64,000 nt of DNA from Meiothermus sp. Lineage in GTDB: Bacteria; Deinococcota; Deinococci; Deinococcales; Thermaceae. Location of the stretch: NCBI RefSeq assembly GCF_026004115.1, contig NZ_BPIM01000001.1:1488001-1552000 (forward strand). Reading direction: 5' to 3'. The position numbers and the translations under genes were made by a program. The notes under the pieces are model-generated. The model ran no database searches, was not told the DNA's origin, and saw only the letters and a list, made by a program, of their open reading frames with translations. Positions within the stretch are counted from its first letter, which is position 1; each line of letters starts with the position of its first letter. Shown here one piece after another: positions 18,227 through 27,277 of this stretch.

Positions 18227-18888
18227 GGATTCCTTCCTGGGGCCTGGGGATTGCGCCACACGATAAACACCCCGTAGTTGCCACAACTGGGGTCGTCGAG
18301 GTAGTCGGGCATAATGCCCCAGACGTTGTAGCCGCGTTTGAGCTGTACTGAGAGTACCGGGTCGAACATCTCGCCTTTGACCACCCGGGCCACGTACTGC
18401 TCGATGAAAAGGTCGCGCTGATAGCGGGCAAAGCCCTTGGGCATGGCCCCGGCCACGTGGCCCTTGAGGCCCAGGCGGCGCACCAGTTCCTGGCGGGCGG
18501 TGTAGAGCAGGGTGGAAAGCCCCAGCCCGCGAAATGCGGGGTGGACGCCGATATCAGCCCCGTAGAGCCAGTCGCCCTGGGGGTCGTGGGTGGTGAGCCA
18601 GTTGTGCCCCACGGCCTCCATGTACTTGTGCTGAAAGTGCAGAAAGTTGACCCGGGTGCGCAGGTCAGTGGAGCAGGCCACCACCTGGCCGGTCTCACGC
18701 TTCACTACCGCGTGCTGCCCCTCGGGGAAAACCCGCATATGGGCCTGGTAGTGCTCGGCGGTGATCAGCTCGTCTATGGCCAGCGAGGGAAAAGAAGCCC
18801 GCTGGATGGCCTCGAGCGCCTCGGCCATCCAGGGTTCCGACTGCACCACCGCAAAGCGGTGGTCGGGGCTTACCAGAAGTTCGCGCAT
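18223..18888 (-). CDS. GNAT-family acetyltransferase
   Basis: A 221-residue protein with a GNAT core: the acetyl-CoA loop is in DIGVHPAFRGLGLSTLLYTARQELVRRLGL (about residues 110-140). The extra N-terminal region and the C-terminal GYNVWGIMPDYLDDPSCGNYGVFIVW segment resemble acetyltransferases found beside amidohydrolases and aminotransferases. It is first in the operon with the YtcJ-like protein. The acceptor substrate is unknown. Confidence 0.82.
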   Translation of the reverse strand: MRELLVSPDHRFAVVQSEPWMAEALEAIQRASFPSLAIDELITAEHYQAHMRVFPEGQHAVVKRETGQVVACSTDLRTRVNFLHFQHKYMEAVGHNWLTTHDPQGDWLYGADIGVHPAFRGLGLSTLLYTARQELVRRLGLKGHVAGAMPKGFARYQRDLFIEQYVARVVKGEMFDPVLSVQLKRGYNVWGIMPDYLDDPSCGNYGVFIVWRNPQAPGRNP

Positions 18889-18929
18889 AAAGGTTTTTTA
18901 TAGCCCATAGCCATAGGTCGGGCTGCTTG

Positions 18930-19958
18930 TTAACGGCTTTTGAGTTGCGTCCAGGCTTCGTCCAGTACACGGTTTTTGTTGCCCTGATCCAGAATGAACT
19001 CGAGCACTTTCATCTGGGCTTCGCTGGGCCAGATGGCGGGGTTCCCCAGCATATCGGGCTTCAGGAGTTTTTTGGCGGCGGCGTTGGGGGTGGCCGACTG
19101 CTGGTACTCGGCCAGGCGGGCCCCAATTTTAGCGTCCAGGATGAAGTTGATGAACCGGTGCGCGGCCTCGGGGTTGGGGGCTTTGGCCGGAATGGCCATG
19201 CTATCGATGAAAAGCGTGCTGCCCTCCTTGGGAATGGTGAAGCCGTAGCGGGGGTTGCCCTCGGCCACCCGCAGCGCGTCCTGGTTGTAGACCACCGCCG
19301 CCACAATCTGGTTGGCCAGCAGCAGCTTGGTGGCCGAAACCCCACCCTGGAAGCCCTTGAAATTACGGCTCCGCTTGGCGGCGAGCATGGCCTCCAGGGC
19401 CTGCTTGACCTGGGCAGGTTCGGTGGTGTTAACCGAACGGCCCAGGTAGCGCAGGCCGATGCCCAGCATCTCGCGCGAAGAGTCCATTAAGGTAAAAGGC
19501 CCCTTCTGCTGCCGGGGGTCGAAGAGCACGCTCCAGGAGGCGGGCGGGGTCTTGAAAATATCGGTGCGGTACATCAGGCCCACCGTGCCCCACAAGTACC
19601 CCACGGTGTAGCGGTTACCGGGGTCGAAGGGGGGGTTGGTGAACTTGGGCTCGAGGTTTTTCAGGTTGGGAATTTTGCTCTTGTCCAGGGGTTGCAACAG
19701 CTTCAGGTTAATCAACACCGGCACAATGAAATCCGAGGGTACTACCAGGTCGAACTGGCTGACGCCGCCGGCCTGGAGCTTGGCCTGCATCTCCTCGTTG
19801 GACTCGTAGTAGGTGATGCGTACCTTGAGGCCGGTTTGTTTCTCAAAATCGGCCACGATGGCCGGGTCTATGTAGTCGGTCCAGGTGTAAAGCTGGAGGG
19901 TGTTGTTTTGTGCGAAAGCCAGCGCCAGAAAAATCATCAGCGCGAGGATATGTTTCAT
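18930..19958 (-). CDS. potD: Spermidine/putrescine ABC transporter substrate-binding protein, lone PotD
   Basis: Extracytoplasmic binding protein of 342 residues with signal peptide MKHILALMIFLALAFAQ and the PotD landmarks LYTWTDYIDPAIVADFEKQTG, YESNEEMQAKLQAGG, DLVVPSDFIV and FINFILDAKIGA. AAAAGGAGC precedes the ATG. It is a close paralogue of the binding protein at 28011-29042 but has no ATPase or permease beside it, so it may deliver a different ligand to one of the two nearby PotABC sets. Confidence 0.92.
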   Translation of the reverse strand: MKHILALMIFLALAFAQNNTLQLYTWTDYIDPAIVADFEKQTGLKVRITYYESNEEMQAKLQAGGVSQFDLVVPSDFIVPVLINLKLLQPLDKSKIPNLKNLEPKFTNPPFDPGNRYTVGYLWGTVGLMYRTDIFKTPPASWSVLFDPRQQKGPFTLMDSSREMLGIGLRYLGRSVNTTEPAQVKQALEAMLAAKRSRNFKGFQGGVSATKLLLANQIVAAVVYNQDALRVAEGNPRYGFTIPKEGSTLFIDSMAIPAKAPNPEAAHRFINFILDAKIGARLAEYQQSATPNAAAKKLLKPDMLGNPAIWPSEAQMKVLEFILDQGNKNRVLDEAWTQLKSR

Positions 19959-20002
19959 GATTTGCTCCTTTTGGCTCTTATCAACATACGGTTGTGGGTA
20001 CG

Positions 20003-20977
20003 CTACTGCAAGATAGCCTGGAGCATCGGAAGGCCGATATTGGCTCCGCAGATGACGATGACCACTGTTTGTCCCTGGTATTGCGCGGAATTCTGGAGAA
20101 AAGCCGCCAGTGCGACCCCTGCGGCCCCCTCCAGAAGCTGGTGTTGGGTCTCTAAAAAAAGCCGCATGGCCGCCTTGATTTCCTCTTCAGTGACCGTGAC
20201 CCAGCCGTCAACTAACTGCTGGCAGAGGCCAAGGGTGATGGCCCCCGGCTCCAAACCACCCGCACTGCCATCCGATAGGGTGGGCTTAGCCTCAACCGAG
20301 ACGATTTGTCCGGCCCGGATCGAGGCCAGCATGGCCGCGTCATTTTGGGGTTGGCAGCCGACCATTTGGGCCCGCGGCCAGACCGATTTGAGGTACGAGG
20401 CGATGCCAGCGATCATCCCGCCGCCCCCCACCGTCGCAAAGACTGCATCTGGGGATTGTGGCATCTGTTGGGCCATCTCTACCCCGATGGTGCCCTGCCC
20501 GGCAATCACCTCCGGGTCGTTGTAGGGCGAGATGTAGGTCATGTCGTTTTGCCGGGCATACTGCCTGGCATAAATCTCGGTATCTTCGCTGCTCTGCCCG
20601 TAGATGCGCACCTCGGCCCCATAGCGCCTGATGGCCTCCAACTTGGTCGGGCTGGCCCCTTCCGGTACAAAAACCACACCCCTGGCCCTCAGCTTATGGA
20701 GTCCGTAAGCCACCCCGGCCCCGTGGTTGCCGCTGCTGGCCGCCACCACGCCTTTTTGCAGGTGCTCGGGCGAGAGCGAAAGCAGCTTGTTCAGCGCCCC
20801 CCGCACCTTGAAGGAGCCGGTGTGCTGGAGGTTCTCGAGCTTCAGCCAGACCTGAGCCCCCGTGATCTGCGAGAGGGCCAGCGATAGGTCCAGTGGGGTC
20901 TCGCGCACGTGGGGCCGCAGGTGGGCGCGGGCCTGTAGGATGGCCCGGGGCAAATCCGAGGCGAGCAAACCGGCCAT
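20003..20977 (-). CDS. Threonine/serine dehydratase-like PLP enzyme
   Basis: Fold-type II PLP enzyme of 324 residues. The PLP lysine is in TGSFKVRGALNK, the phosphate-binding loop is SSGNHGAGVAYG, and the glycine-rich GGGGMIAGIA follows. It lacks a C-terminal ACT regulatory domain, so it is a catabolic or substrate-specific form such as the dehydratases of hydroxyectoine or hydroxyaspartate breakdown rather than biosynthetic IlvA. It lies eight bases after the GabT-like gene, in one operon. Exact substrate unknown. Confidence 0.86.
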   Translation of the reverse strand: MAGLLASDLPRAILQARAHLRPHVRETPLDLSLALSQITGAQVWLKLENLQHTGSFKVRGALNKLLSLSPEHLQKGVVAASSGNHGAGVAYGLHKLRARGVVFVPEGASPTKLEAIRRYGAEVRIYGQSSEDTEIYARQYARQNDMTYISPYNDPEVIAGQGTIGVEMAQQMPQSPDAVFATVGGGGMIAGIASYLKSVWPRAQMVGCQPQNDAAMLASIRAGQIVSVEAKPTLSDGSAGGLEPGAITLGLCQQLVDGWVTVTEEEIKAAMRLFLETQHQLLEGAAGVALAAFLQNSAQYQGQTVVIVICGANIGLPMLQAILQ

Positions 20978-20985
20978 GCGCTGCC

Positions 20986-22338
20986 CTAGGCCCCCACCGC
21001 CATGGCCTGGTAGGTCTCACGGATGGCCCCCGCCACCACCCCCAAAGCCTCGAGCAGCATCTCCTCGGGGATGTCCAGGGCAGGCAAAAAGCGGATGCAG
21101 TTGGTGTAAAGCCCGGCCCGGATCAGAATAACGCCCCGCCTCGAGGCCAGCTTGATGGTCTCCATGGCGAACTCCTGCCAGGGTTCTTTGGTCTGGGGGT
21201 CTTTGACGAACTCGAGCACCATCATGGCCCCCACCCCGCGCACATCGCCCAGCACCGGAATTTCGCCCTTCAGCGGCTCAAAGGTCTCGCGCACTATGCG
21301 TTCTATACGCTGGGCTTTGTCCAGGAAGCCGGGGGACTCGAGTATCTTCAGGGCTTCCAGAGCCGACACACAGGCCAGGGGGTTGCCGCCGTAGGTGCTG
21401 CCCACCCCGCCCACGTGGGGGGCATCCAGAATCTCGGCCCGGCCCGTCACGGCGCTAATGGGCATGCCCGCTCCCAGGCTCTTAGCGCTAATAATCAGGT
21501 CGGGTACCACCCCGCTGTGTTCGATGGCCCAGAGCTTCCCGGTGCGGCCCGAGCCACTCTGAATTTCATCGGCAATCATCACCGCACCCGTTGTGTCGCA
21601 GACCTCGCGGATCTTGCGCAGGAACTGGTGCGGCACCGGAATAAAGCCCCCCTCGCCGATCACCGGCTCAATCACGATGGCTGCCAGCGCCGAGGGGTCT
21701 ATGTGGGCGGTCAGGGCGTTTTCCAGGTTCCAGCAGGCCCAGTCCACGTATTCTTCGGGGGTCATGCCCTTGGGTGTGCGGTACAGGTTCGGCACCGGCA
21801 GGCGGTAGACCTCGGGAGCAAAGGGGCCAAAGCCCTTCTTGAAAAGGCCCCACTTGCTGGTCATGGCCATGGTCAGGTTGGTGCGCCCGTGGTAGGCCCC
21901 CTCGAAGACGATCACCCCACTGCGCCCGGTGTAGCGGCGGGCGAACTTGACGGCGTTTTCCACCGCCTCGGCCCCGCCGTTGGCCAGGAGGGTCTTTTTG
22001 GGGAAGTTGCCGGGGGTGAGCCGGTTCAGGGCCTCGCAAACGGCTACGTAGGGCTCGTAGTTGGCCACGATGCTACACATGTGCAACAGCTCGTCGGCCT
22101 GGGCTTTGATGGCTTCTACCACGCTTTGGGGCGTGTGCCCGACGGCCAGCACCCCGATGCCGCCTGCCAGGTCAATAAGGGTGTTGCCGTCCACGTCTTC
22201 TACCAGCGAGCCGTGGGCTTTCTTCACCGCGATGGGGTTGGCCTGGGCCAGCGCAGCGCTCACGGCGGCGGCCCGGCGCGATTGGAGTTCCTGGCTTTTG
22301 GGGCCGGGAATGGGGGTTTTGAGCTGGATATATGACAT
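20986..22338 (-). CDS. gabT: 4-aminobutyrate aminotransferase-type enzyme (first copy)
   Basis: Class III aminotransferase of 450 residues with GABA-transaminase features: GGIGVLAVGHTPQSVVEAI, GAEAVENAVKFAR, GAYHGRTNLTMAMT, MIADEIQSGSGRTG and the PLP-lysine in SAKSLGAGMPISAV. It would transfer the amino group of GABA (or another omega-amino acid) to 2-oxoglutarate, feeding the semialdehyde dehydrogenase at 4654. A GGAGGAAGTT site precedes the ATG. A second GabT-like gene is at 34020; the two probably differ in substrate range. Confidence 0.88.
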   Translation of the reverse strand: MSYIQLKTPIPGPKSQELQSRRAAAVSAALAQANPIAVKKAHGSLVEDVDGNTLIDLAGGIGVLAVGHTPQSVVEAIKAQADELLHMCSIVANYEPYVAVCEALNRLTPGNFPKKTLLANGGAEAVENAVKFARRYTGRSGVIVFEGAYHGRTNLTMAMTSKWGLFKKGFGPFAPEVYRLPVPNLYRTPKGMTPEEYVDWACWNLENALTAHIDPSALAAIVIEPVIGEGGFIPVPHQFLRKIREVCDTTGAVMIADEIQSGSGRTGKLWAIEHSGVVPDLIISAKSLGAGMPISAVTGRAEILDAPHVGGVGSTYGGNPLACVSALEALKILESPGFLDKAQRIERIVRETFEPLKGEIPVLGDVRGVGAMMVLEFVKDPQTKEPWQEFAMETIKLASRRGVILIRAGLYTNCIRFLPALDIPEEMLLEALGVVAGAIRETYQAMAVGA

Positions 22339-22473
22339 AACTTCCTCCAGGGAAGGTCTGGGGTTTGGGGCCGGTTATCACCGGCCAAGCGCAAAAACAA
22401 CGTACTGCTTGCAGCACCAAACAACCCCGGGCCCCGGAGGCGGAATGCAGGCCTTCTGCACGTCCATCTGGCC

Positions 22474-23736
22474 TTAGCTTAGCAGAACGTAAAGGGCGCT
22501 GAGAACCTCCTCCTCCCAGCGGGTATAGGCCGAGTAAATACCCCTGTGGGTGGTGGGGCCACGGCCCTGCCCACCCAGGATGTAGACGAGTGCGTTCTGT
22601 TCCTCTGGGTCGAAGAGCAGCCCGCTCAGCAGACCGTAGGCGTCGCCCAGGTGCCCATACCAGGGCCGCCCGTGACCCCCCACCGGACAATCCAGACCGG
22701 GGGTGTTGGTAAAACGCCACACCCCCAACCCCCAACTGAGGGCCTGCCCCTCCATCGTATCGCCGTTGTGTCCGTCCCATATCCACTGGGGTTGCAACAT
22801 CTGTTGTAGCGTGGCGGGTTGCAGGATGGGGGGTGCTTTCCCCATAAACAGCAGCGCCATCTGGGCCAGTTCCAAGGCCGAAGCCCGTAGGCCCCCCTGC
22901 GGCGAGAAAAAAGTGGCGTTGGTGCCAGGCTGGTAGGTGCTCAGGTTCACCACCACCAAACTGTCGTCGGGTTTATTGGGGTTCTGGGTCATGGGGCCAG
23001 GGGGTGCCACACCGCCGTAGTCATCTACCTGCGCTACCCAGGGGCCTGAAGGGTTCCACACGCCGCCCGCTTGCTTGCGATACAGCACCGCCAGGTTGCC
23101 GATCTCCTCCGGGGTGAACCGGCTCACGTTGAACCCACCTCCCAGCCCCAGAGGCCGCAGCACTGTTCGCTCCATAAACAGGTCGAAGCGCACCCCTGCA
23201 ACACATTCAATCAGGGTGCCCAGCACCCCCGTATTGAGGTTGGCGTACTGGGCGTAGGCGCCGGGGGCATGGCGGGGGTCAAAGTGCGCCCCGTCCTCAA
23301 AGAAGCGCCCCTCCGGTCTGAAGAAATCCTGTAGGGTGTAGGGGCTGGGAACGGCGTATCGGCTACCGTCCCGAATCGAAGAGGTGTGGCTAAGCAGATG
23401 CCAGACGCGAATGGGCGCCTTGGGGAAGGCCGGGTTCCGCAGGGTAAAGCCCAGGTACTCGCTTACGTCGGTCTCCAGGTCTATTGTGCCCTGCTCAACC
23501 AACCGCATTATCCCCAGGGCCACCGCCAGTTTGGAGATGGAGGCTACCCGGAAGCGGGTCTGGTTGTTTACCGGAAGGTTTTTGCCGGGGTCGTTCGGGT
23601 CAATATAGCGGTCTCCAAACGACTCGGCATAGACGATGTTCCCGGCCCGGATGACCACAACCTGAAGGCTGGGAATGGCGTGTAGGGGGTCTTGGAGAAG
23701 GGTTTGAAGCTTAGTCTGGAGACTTTGAAATGGCAT
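22474..23736 (-). CDS. Serine beta-lactamase-like hydrolase (class C/EstB type)
   Basis: Protein of 420 residues with the beta-lactamase/transpeptidase-like fold: the catalytic SxxK is SISK in FRVASISKLAVALG (about residue 67-70), and a YxN motif is in YAQYANLNTG. Late segments include VGGHGRPWYGHLGDAYG, equivalent to the HxG motif region. No signal peptide is seen, so it may act in the cytoplasm as an esterase or peptidase rather than as a drug-resistance enzyme. A TACAAT box lies eight bases before the ATG. Confidence 0.83.
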   Translation of the reverse strand: MPFQSLQTKLQTLLQDPLHAIPSLQVVVIRAGNIVYAESFGDRYIDPNDPGKNLPVNNQTRFRVASISKLAVALGIMRLVEQGTIDLETDVSEYLGFTLRNPAFPKAPIRVWHLLSHTSSIRDGSRYAVPSPYTLQDFFRPEGRFFEDGAHFDPRHAPGAYAQYANLNTGVLGTLIECVAGVRFDLFMERTVLRPLGLGGGFNVSRFTPEEIGNLAVLYRKQAGGVWNPSGPWVAQVDDYGGVAPPGPMTQNPNKPDDSLVVVNLSTYQPGTNATFFSPQGGLRASALELAQMALLFMGKAPPILQPATLQQMLQPQWIWDGHNGDTMEGQALSWGLGVWRFTNTPGLDCPVGGHGRPWYGHLGDAYGLLSGLLFDPEEQNALVYILGGQGRGPTTHRGIYSAYTRWEEEVLSALYVLLS

Positions 23737-23744
23737 CTGATTGC

Positions 23745-23750
23745 ATTGTA
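23745..23750 (-). promoter_or_regulatory. -10 box of a possible leaderless promoter (TACAAT)
   Basis: On the minus strand TACAAT is followed by eight bases and the ATG of the beta-lactamase-like gene at 23736. Confidence 0.45.
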
Positions 23751-23797
23751 GGGCTCGATAAGAATAATATACCTGAGTTTAAATACCGTTAGAATTG

Positions 23798-23827
23798 TTG
23801 ACATATTTTTTCAACCTGATTTACAGT
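23798..23827 (+). promoter_or_regulatory. Promoter of phase-variable locus A
   Basis: TTGACA (23798-23803), 18-base spacer, TACAGT (23822-23827). The same arrangement with identical spacing precedes locus C at 32481. Confidence 0.6.
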
Positions 23828-23880
23828 GCGGCTGGCTACTCCCCCAAACTGTAGCCCGGACTATGGAGGTGAATTCAGCT

Positions 23881-24554
23881 ATGCGTTTTTCATCTTTTGG
23901 TCGTTGGTCGCTGGTCGTTGGTCGTTGGTCGCTGGGCTAGTTTTGTTGCTTGTGGCTTGTGCTACAACCGACAATGCGAATCTCGATTATTGGCCAGAAT
24001 ATGAATCCGAAGGCGTCCTTTTCTATGCCGAGGGGGTGGAATCCAATGTCGGGTCAGAATCGGGGGATCTGGTCAATTCTCTGCAAATAAAAGCCTCAGC
24101 CACTAAATGCTCCATGAGGCTGGATTACCCCCATAAAACTACATGGAAAATCACCCTTTATAATCAACAGGATATAGTGAAAGCAAAAGCCAGTGGAAAC
24201 TGCGAAACATCACCCCCCTGGCCAGGCTTGCGCTACCATCTATACATGGTGTTGGAGCGAGGCGAGCCCACGATTGGCTTTGAGCCCAGATGGGTTGAGA
24301 TTGCCAGAGGGGGCCCCATAACACGAATTGCCCAAACCCTGGTTACTGCGCAAACAGGAATCTGGAGTGCATCTTCGACCTTCGTGGTTGCGCCATGCAC
24401 CCACAACGCCAGATACCGCGTTTGGGCATATATAGTGCGAGAAGCGCCCGGGCTTGCGGCTTCGACGCCCATCGTGTTTGGGCCCGTGGCGACTCCGGTT
24501 GAAATCAAATGCTTTGAAGATCCGAAGCCGAAACCTGATCCACCTACTAGGTAG
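23881..24554 (+). CDS. Putative phase-variable lipoprotein, locus A (OFF as sequenced)
   Basis: Paralogue of the lipoprotein at 32560. The conserved leader GGAGGTGA then ATG (23881) opens MRFSSF and runs into five heptads. With five, the ATG frame stops at TAG 23938-23940 after 19 residues. One more heptad would join the ATG to the long frame, which reads WSLVAGLVLLLVAC (lipobox LVAC) and continues to 24554. The mature part (about 200 residues, four or more Cys) shares YHLYMVLER, PRWVEI and the ARYRVW/REAPGL segments with locus C. A GTG at 23826 also opens the long frame but has no Shine-Dalgarno. Function unknown; probably a surface lipoprotein. Confidence 0.7.
23899..23933 (+). repeat. Heptanucleotide repeat GGTCGYT x5 in locus A signal peptide
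   Basis: Five tandem heptads (GGTCGTT, GGTCGCT, GGTCGTT, GGTCGTT, GGTCGCT) between the ATG leader and the lipobox. Thirty-five bases leave the ATG and the lipoprotein body out of frame; 42 bases would place them in frame. Confidence 0.92.
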
Positions 24555-24565
24555 TCGAGGTGCTT

Positions 24566-25345
24566 GTGAAAACCTCTCTGCAGGACGCTATACTCAAAAT
24601 GACGTATTTGAACGTGGGTCTTTATGGGTGGTATTACAAGATTCGTAGGAAGCTAAACCAGACTTTGTTCGGCTACTACTCGAGCTGGCGGCTTCCCAAC
24701 CAACCAGAGCCCAAGCCAACACCCGACGAGCTCGAGCACGCGCTGCTTCAACCAAGCTTTTTGGTCTCCGAGAGCGAGTTTTGGTGGCTCCCATACCTAG
24801 GCTTCAGAAAGCGGTTTAAGCTTATTCGGGGCGATGTTGAAGAACTGTATGACTCGGTGAACCACCATGGAGTAATAAAAGTGCTGCACCAAAACGGTGT
24901 ATATAAGGTGGCTGGCCGTAATCCCGTTGGGCGATGCGACTTTGAAAGATTGGATCCGATGGAATGTTTTTATTGTAACCCTGTGAATGATCTGGCTCGA
25001 GTCCCCGACTTATCGGGCATCGAAGAGCATTTTTACCTTCGACCCTTGCTGACGGTTCTCAGGCTAGAGGTTATGGATGAAACCACCCATCTAGGGCGGC
25101 CAGCAGTTTTGCTGCAGGGGGAGCCCAAATCCGAAGCCGAAATAGAGCGCTTGTACTACTTTTTGCCCACGCCAGAGGACTGGTGGAGAATAGCCGATCG
25201 GTATCACATCGCACTCGATATGCAATCGGGCTTGCTGCTTTACTACAAGGGCTTTGTAAAAGAAGGCATCCTGGTGGAGTCGGAGGTGCTCGAGCTAGAT
25301 TACTCAAACGATGACGCCAGCACTGAGCGCATATTCCAGGTGTAG
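24566..25345 (+). CDS. Conserved hypothetical protein of duplicated module, locus A
   Basis: A 259-residue protein without signal peptide or membrane helix. It is paralogous along its whole length to the product of 33216-34007: shared segments include FGYYSSWRLP, SESEFWWLP, FYCNPVN, PEDWW, VKEGILVES and the very end ERIFQV/ERVFQV. The GTG at 24566 aligns with the start of the paralogue and follows GAGGTG. It begins 11 bases after the lipoprotein stop, so both share one mRNA. I do not recognise a family; a cytoplasmic partner of the lipoprotein is a guess. Confidence 0.75.
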   Translation: MKTSLQDAILKMTYLNVGLYGWYYKIRRKLNQTLFGYYSSWRLPNQPEPKPTPDELEHALLQPSFLVSESEFWWLPYLGFRKRFKLIRGDVEELYDSVNHHGVIKVLHQNGVYKVAGRNPVGRCDFERLDPMECFYCNPVNDLARVPDLSGIEEHFYLRPLLTVLRLEVMDETTHLGRPAVLLQGEPKSEAEIERLYYFLPTPEDWWRIADRYHIALDMQSGLLLYYKGFVKEGILVESEVLELDYSNDDASTERIFQV

Positions 25346-25536
25346 GGTGCTATGGAACACGAGCCCAAGCGCTTTTCGGAGGCGCAGGGGACCTTGGAAA
25401 ATATGCTGCTGAAGCGGTAGCCCCTCATACACAGACGCTTACACATAAATCTAGACACGACCTATTTTTTCAACCTGATTTACACTGTGACTGGCTACCC
25501 CAAACTGTAGCCCGGGCTATGAAGGTGAATTCAGCT

Positions 25537-27272
25537 ATGCGTTTTTCATCTTTTGGTCGCTGGTCGCTGGGCTAGTTCTGCTGCTGGCGGCGTGCGGAAC
25601 CCAGCAGGCCAAACTGCCCCTTGAAACCTCTCCCTCGGACGGTGAACCGGTGCCCGTGGCCCTGGCCCAAGCCCTGGTCCTGGGGATGAAGGTCTCTGCT
25701 GGAGGAGTCAGCCTGCAAGAAGCAAAAACCTACAAGTTTGCCAACGAAACGGTTTATGACATGGCCGGAAAAGCCTTGCACCACCTGCTCCTAGTCGGGC
25801 CAGAGACCAGCGATTTTTGGGGCATTTTGAACAACCCCCAACCCAGCCATGCCCTCTACGCTGTTGGGGCCACCGATAAGCGCAGCTTCTTCACCTTCGT
25901 CATGCCCGCTGGTAGCTTCAGAAGCCTGACCGAAACCCGAACCAAAGCAGGTTCCTTCAAGCGCTTCCTGAGCCCCTCGCCTGGGATTCTCTACCTTGAA
26001 GACCAGCGTGGACGCATCTGGGATACCGCTACATCTACCGAGGTAAGCGCCGAACAGGCAAAACTCTGGCGACAGGCCCAGCAGGTACTCTTTGAACAGC
26101 GGCAGAAGGACGGTATCCTGGACAAGATCAAGGAAGACTGGGACAGGCTTCGCACCGAGGCCAATAAGAAGAGCCTGGCTCAAAGCGCTGGACTGCCCAC
26201 GCTGGACGAGGTAACCCTGCCCAATGGTATCCTGAATGTACCCAGACTGCTAACCGCGTTGGAGGCGCAGAAGGCTGCTCAAGGAGTAAGCCCCAGCTAC
26301 ACCAACGAGCGAACCTGGTGCATGGGCTGGTTCTGCGCTGGGATGGGCTACGCCAGCGTGGTACGGAAAAACCGTTACAACGGAGACCTGGCGAACAACA
26401 GCTTTTACAACCCCGACAACCCTCAGGACGCTAGCGACTGCCCCGCTGGTAACAAGTGTCGGATTGGGAGCGATATTCAGAATGCTGATCCGCTGGGAAA
26501 TAACCAGTGGATGAGTTTTTATCCTTATTCCAGAGTTCCACCTAATGGAGGCCAGTGGGGCGCCTGGGATTTTGGTAACAGCGGCTTAATGCCCCTAGAT
26601 GTTGTTGGTTGTGGCCCCATGTCCATAATTCGGGTTTTCGCCTGGTATGCCATCCAACGAAGTGCGTTTACAGGCGGCTCCAACGTTAATTTCGTAAATA
26701 CAGACGCTGTACCCCCTGCCACGGCAAGGGACGTAGCCTTCCTGATGTTTGAACCGGTGCACCTGGGCTCCAACTTTTACCAACCCAAAATTGGCCGTTA
26801 CACAGATGCCTGGCATTACAGGGGCTCGGGCTTGACCCGCGACACCAACATGATTCCCGGTGCAAACAACTGGATTAGAGATCACGCCAACACCGAAGGA
26901 CAAAACTGGGAGATGCGGGGTAGCCACAAGGCATTTATCAACCTAGTTTACTCGGCGGGAGCGTGGATCATTGTAGGTATGCCAATAACCTGGGTTGACT
27001 TTAGTCAACACACCTGGCGTGTACGGGACATTGCACGTGGAAAGATTGGTCGGGATAATGAGCCAGTCATCGCCCTTTACCCGACCGGTAGAGATAATGG
27101 CTTGGAAGGTCACTACGTTATGTCTCAAGCCTACATTGTGCACGAGGGATGGTTCTCGGCCACTGTGTTTTTGTGGATAACCAGAGACAAGGGCGACTTC
27201 AGGGAGGGTACGTTTGTCAACGTAACCGATATGGGCGCCTACTATAGCGGGGCCGGCATGTACCGGAGGTAG
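25537..27272 (+). CDS. Putative phase-variable secreted cysteine peptidase lipoprotein, locus B (OFF as sequenced)
   Basis: Leader GAAGGTGA, ATG (25537), MRFSSF, then only two heptads; the ATG frame stops at TAG 25573-25575. With three heptads it would join the long frame reading LVLLLAAC (lipobox LAAC) and then about 565 residues to 27272. There is no in-frame ATG, GTG or TTG between the stop at 25488 and the lipobox. The C-terminal half has VGCGPMSIIRVFAWY (Cys at 26610-26612) and LEGHYVMSQAY (His at 27111-27113), an arrangement like papain-fold C39-type peptidases. Catalysis is inferred; the promoter -35 is weaker than in loci A and C. Confidence 0.66.
25555..25568 (+). repeat. Heptanucleotide repeat GGTCGCT x2 in locus B signal peptide
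   Basis: Two perfect GGTCGCT heptads after the conserved ATG leader. Fourteen bases leave ATG and lipobox out of frame; a third heptad would restore it. Confidence 0.85.
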
Positions 27273-27277
27273 CTGCA

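Noticed and set aside
20893-22335. Plus-strand ORF of 480 codons opposite gabT
   Set aside because: Antisense shadow of a high-GC gene; GabT motifs on the minus strand are complete.
25352-25420. A 22-codon ORF after the locus A module
   Set aside because: Too short, no Shine-Dalgarno and no recognised similarity.
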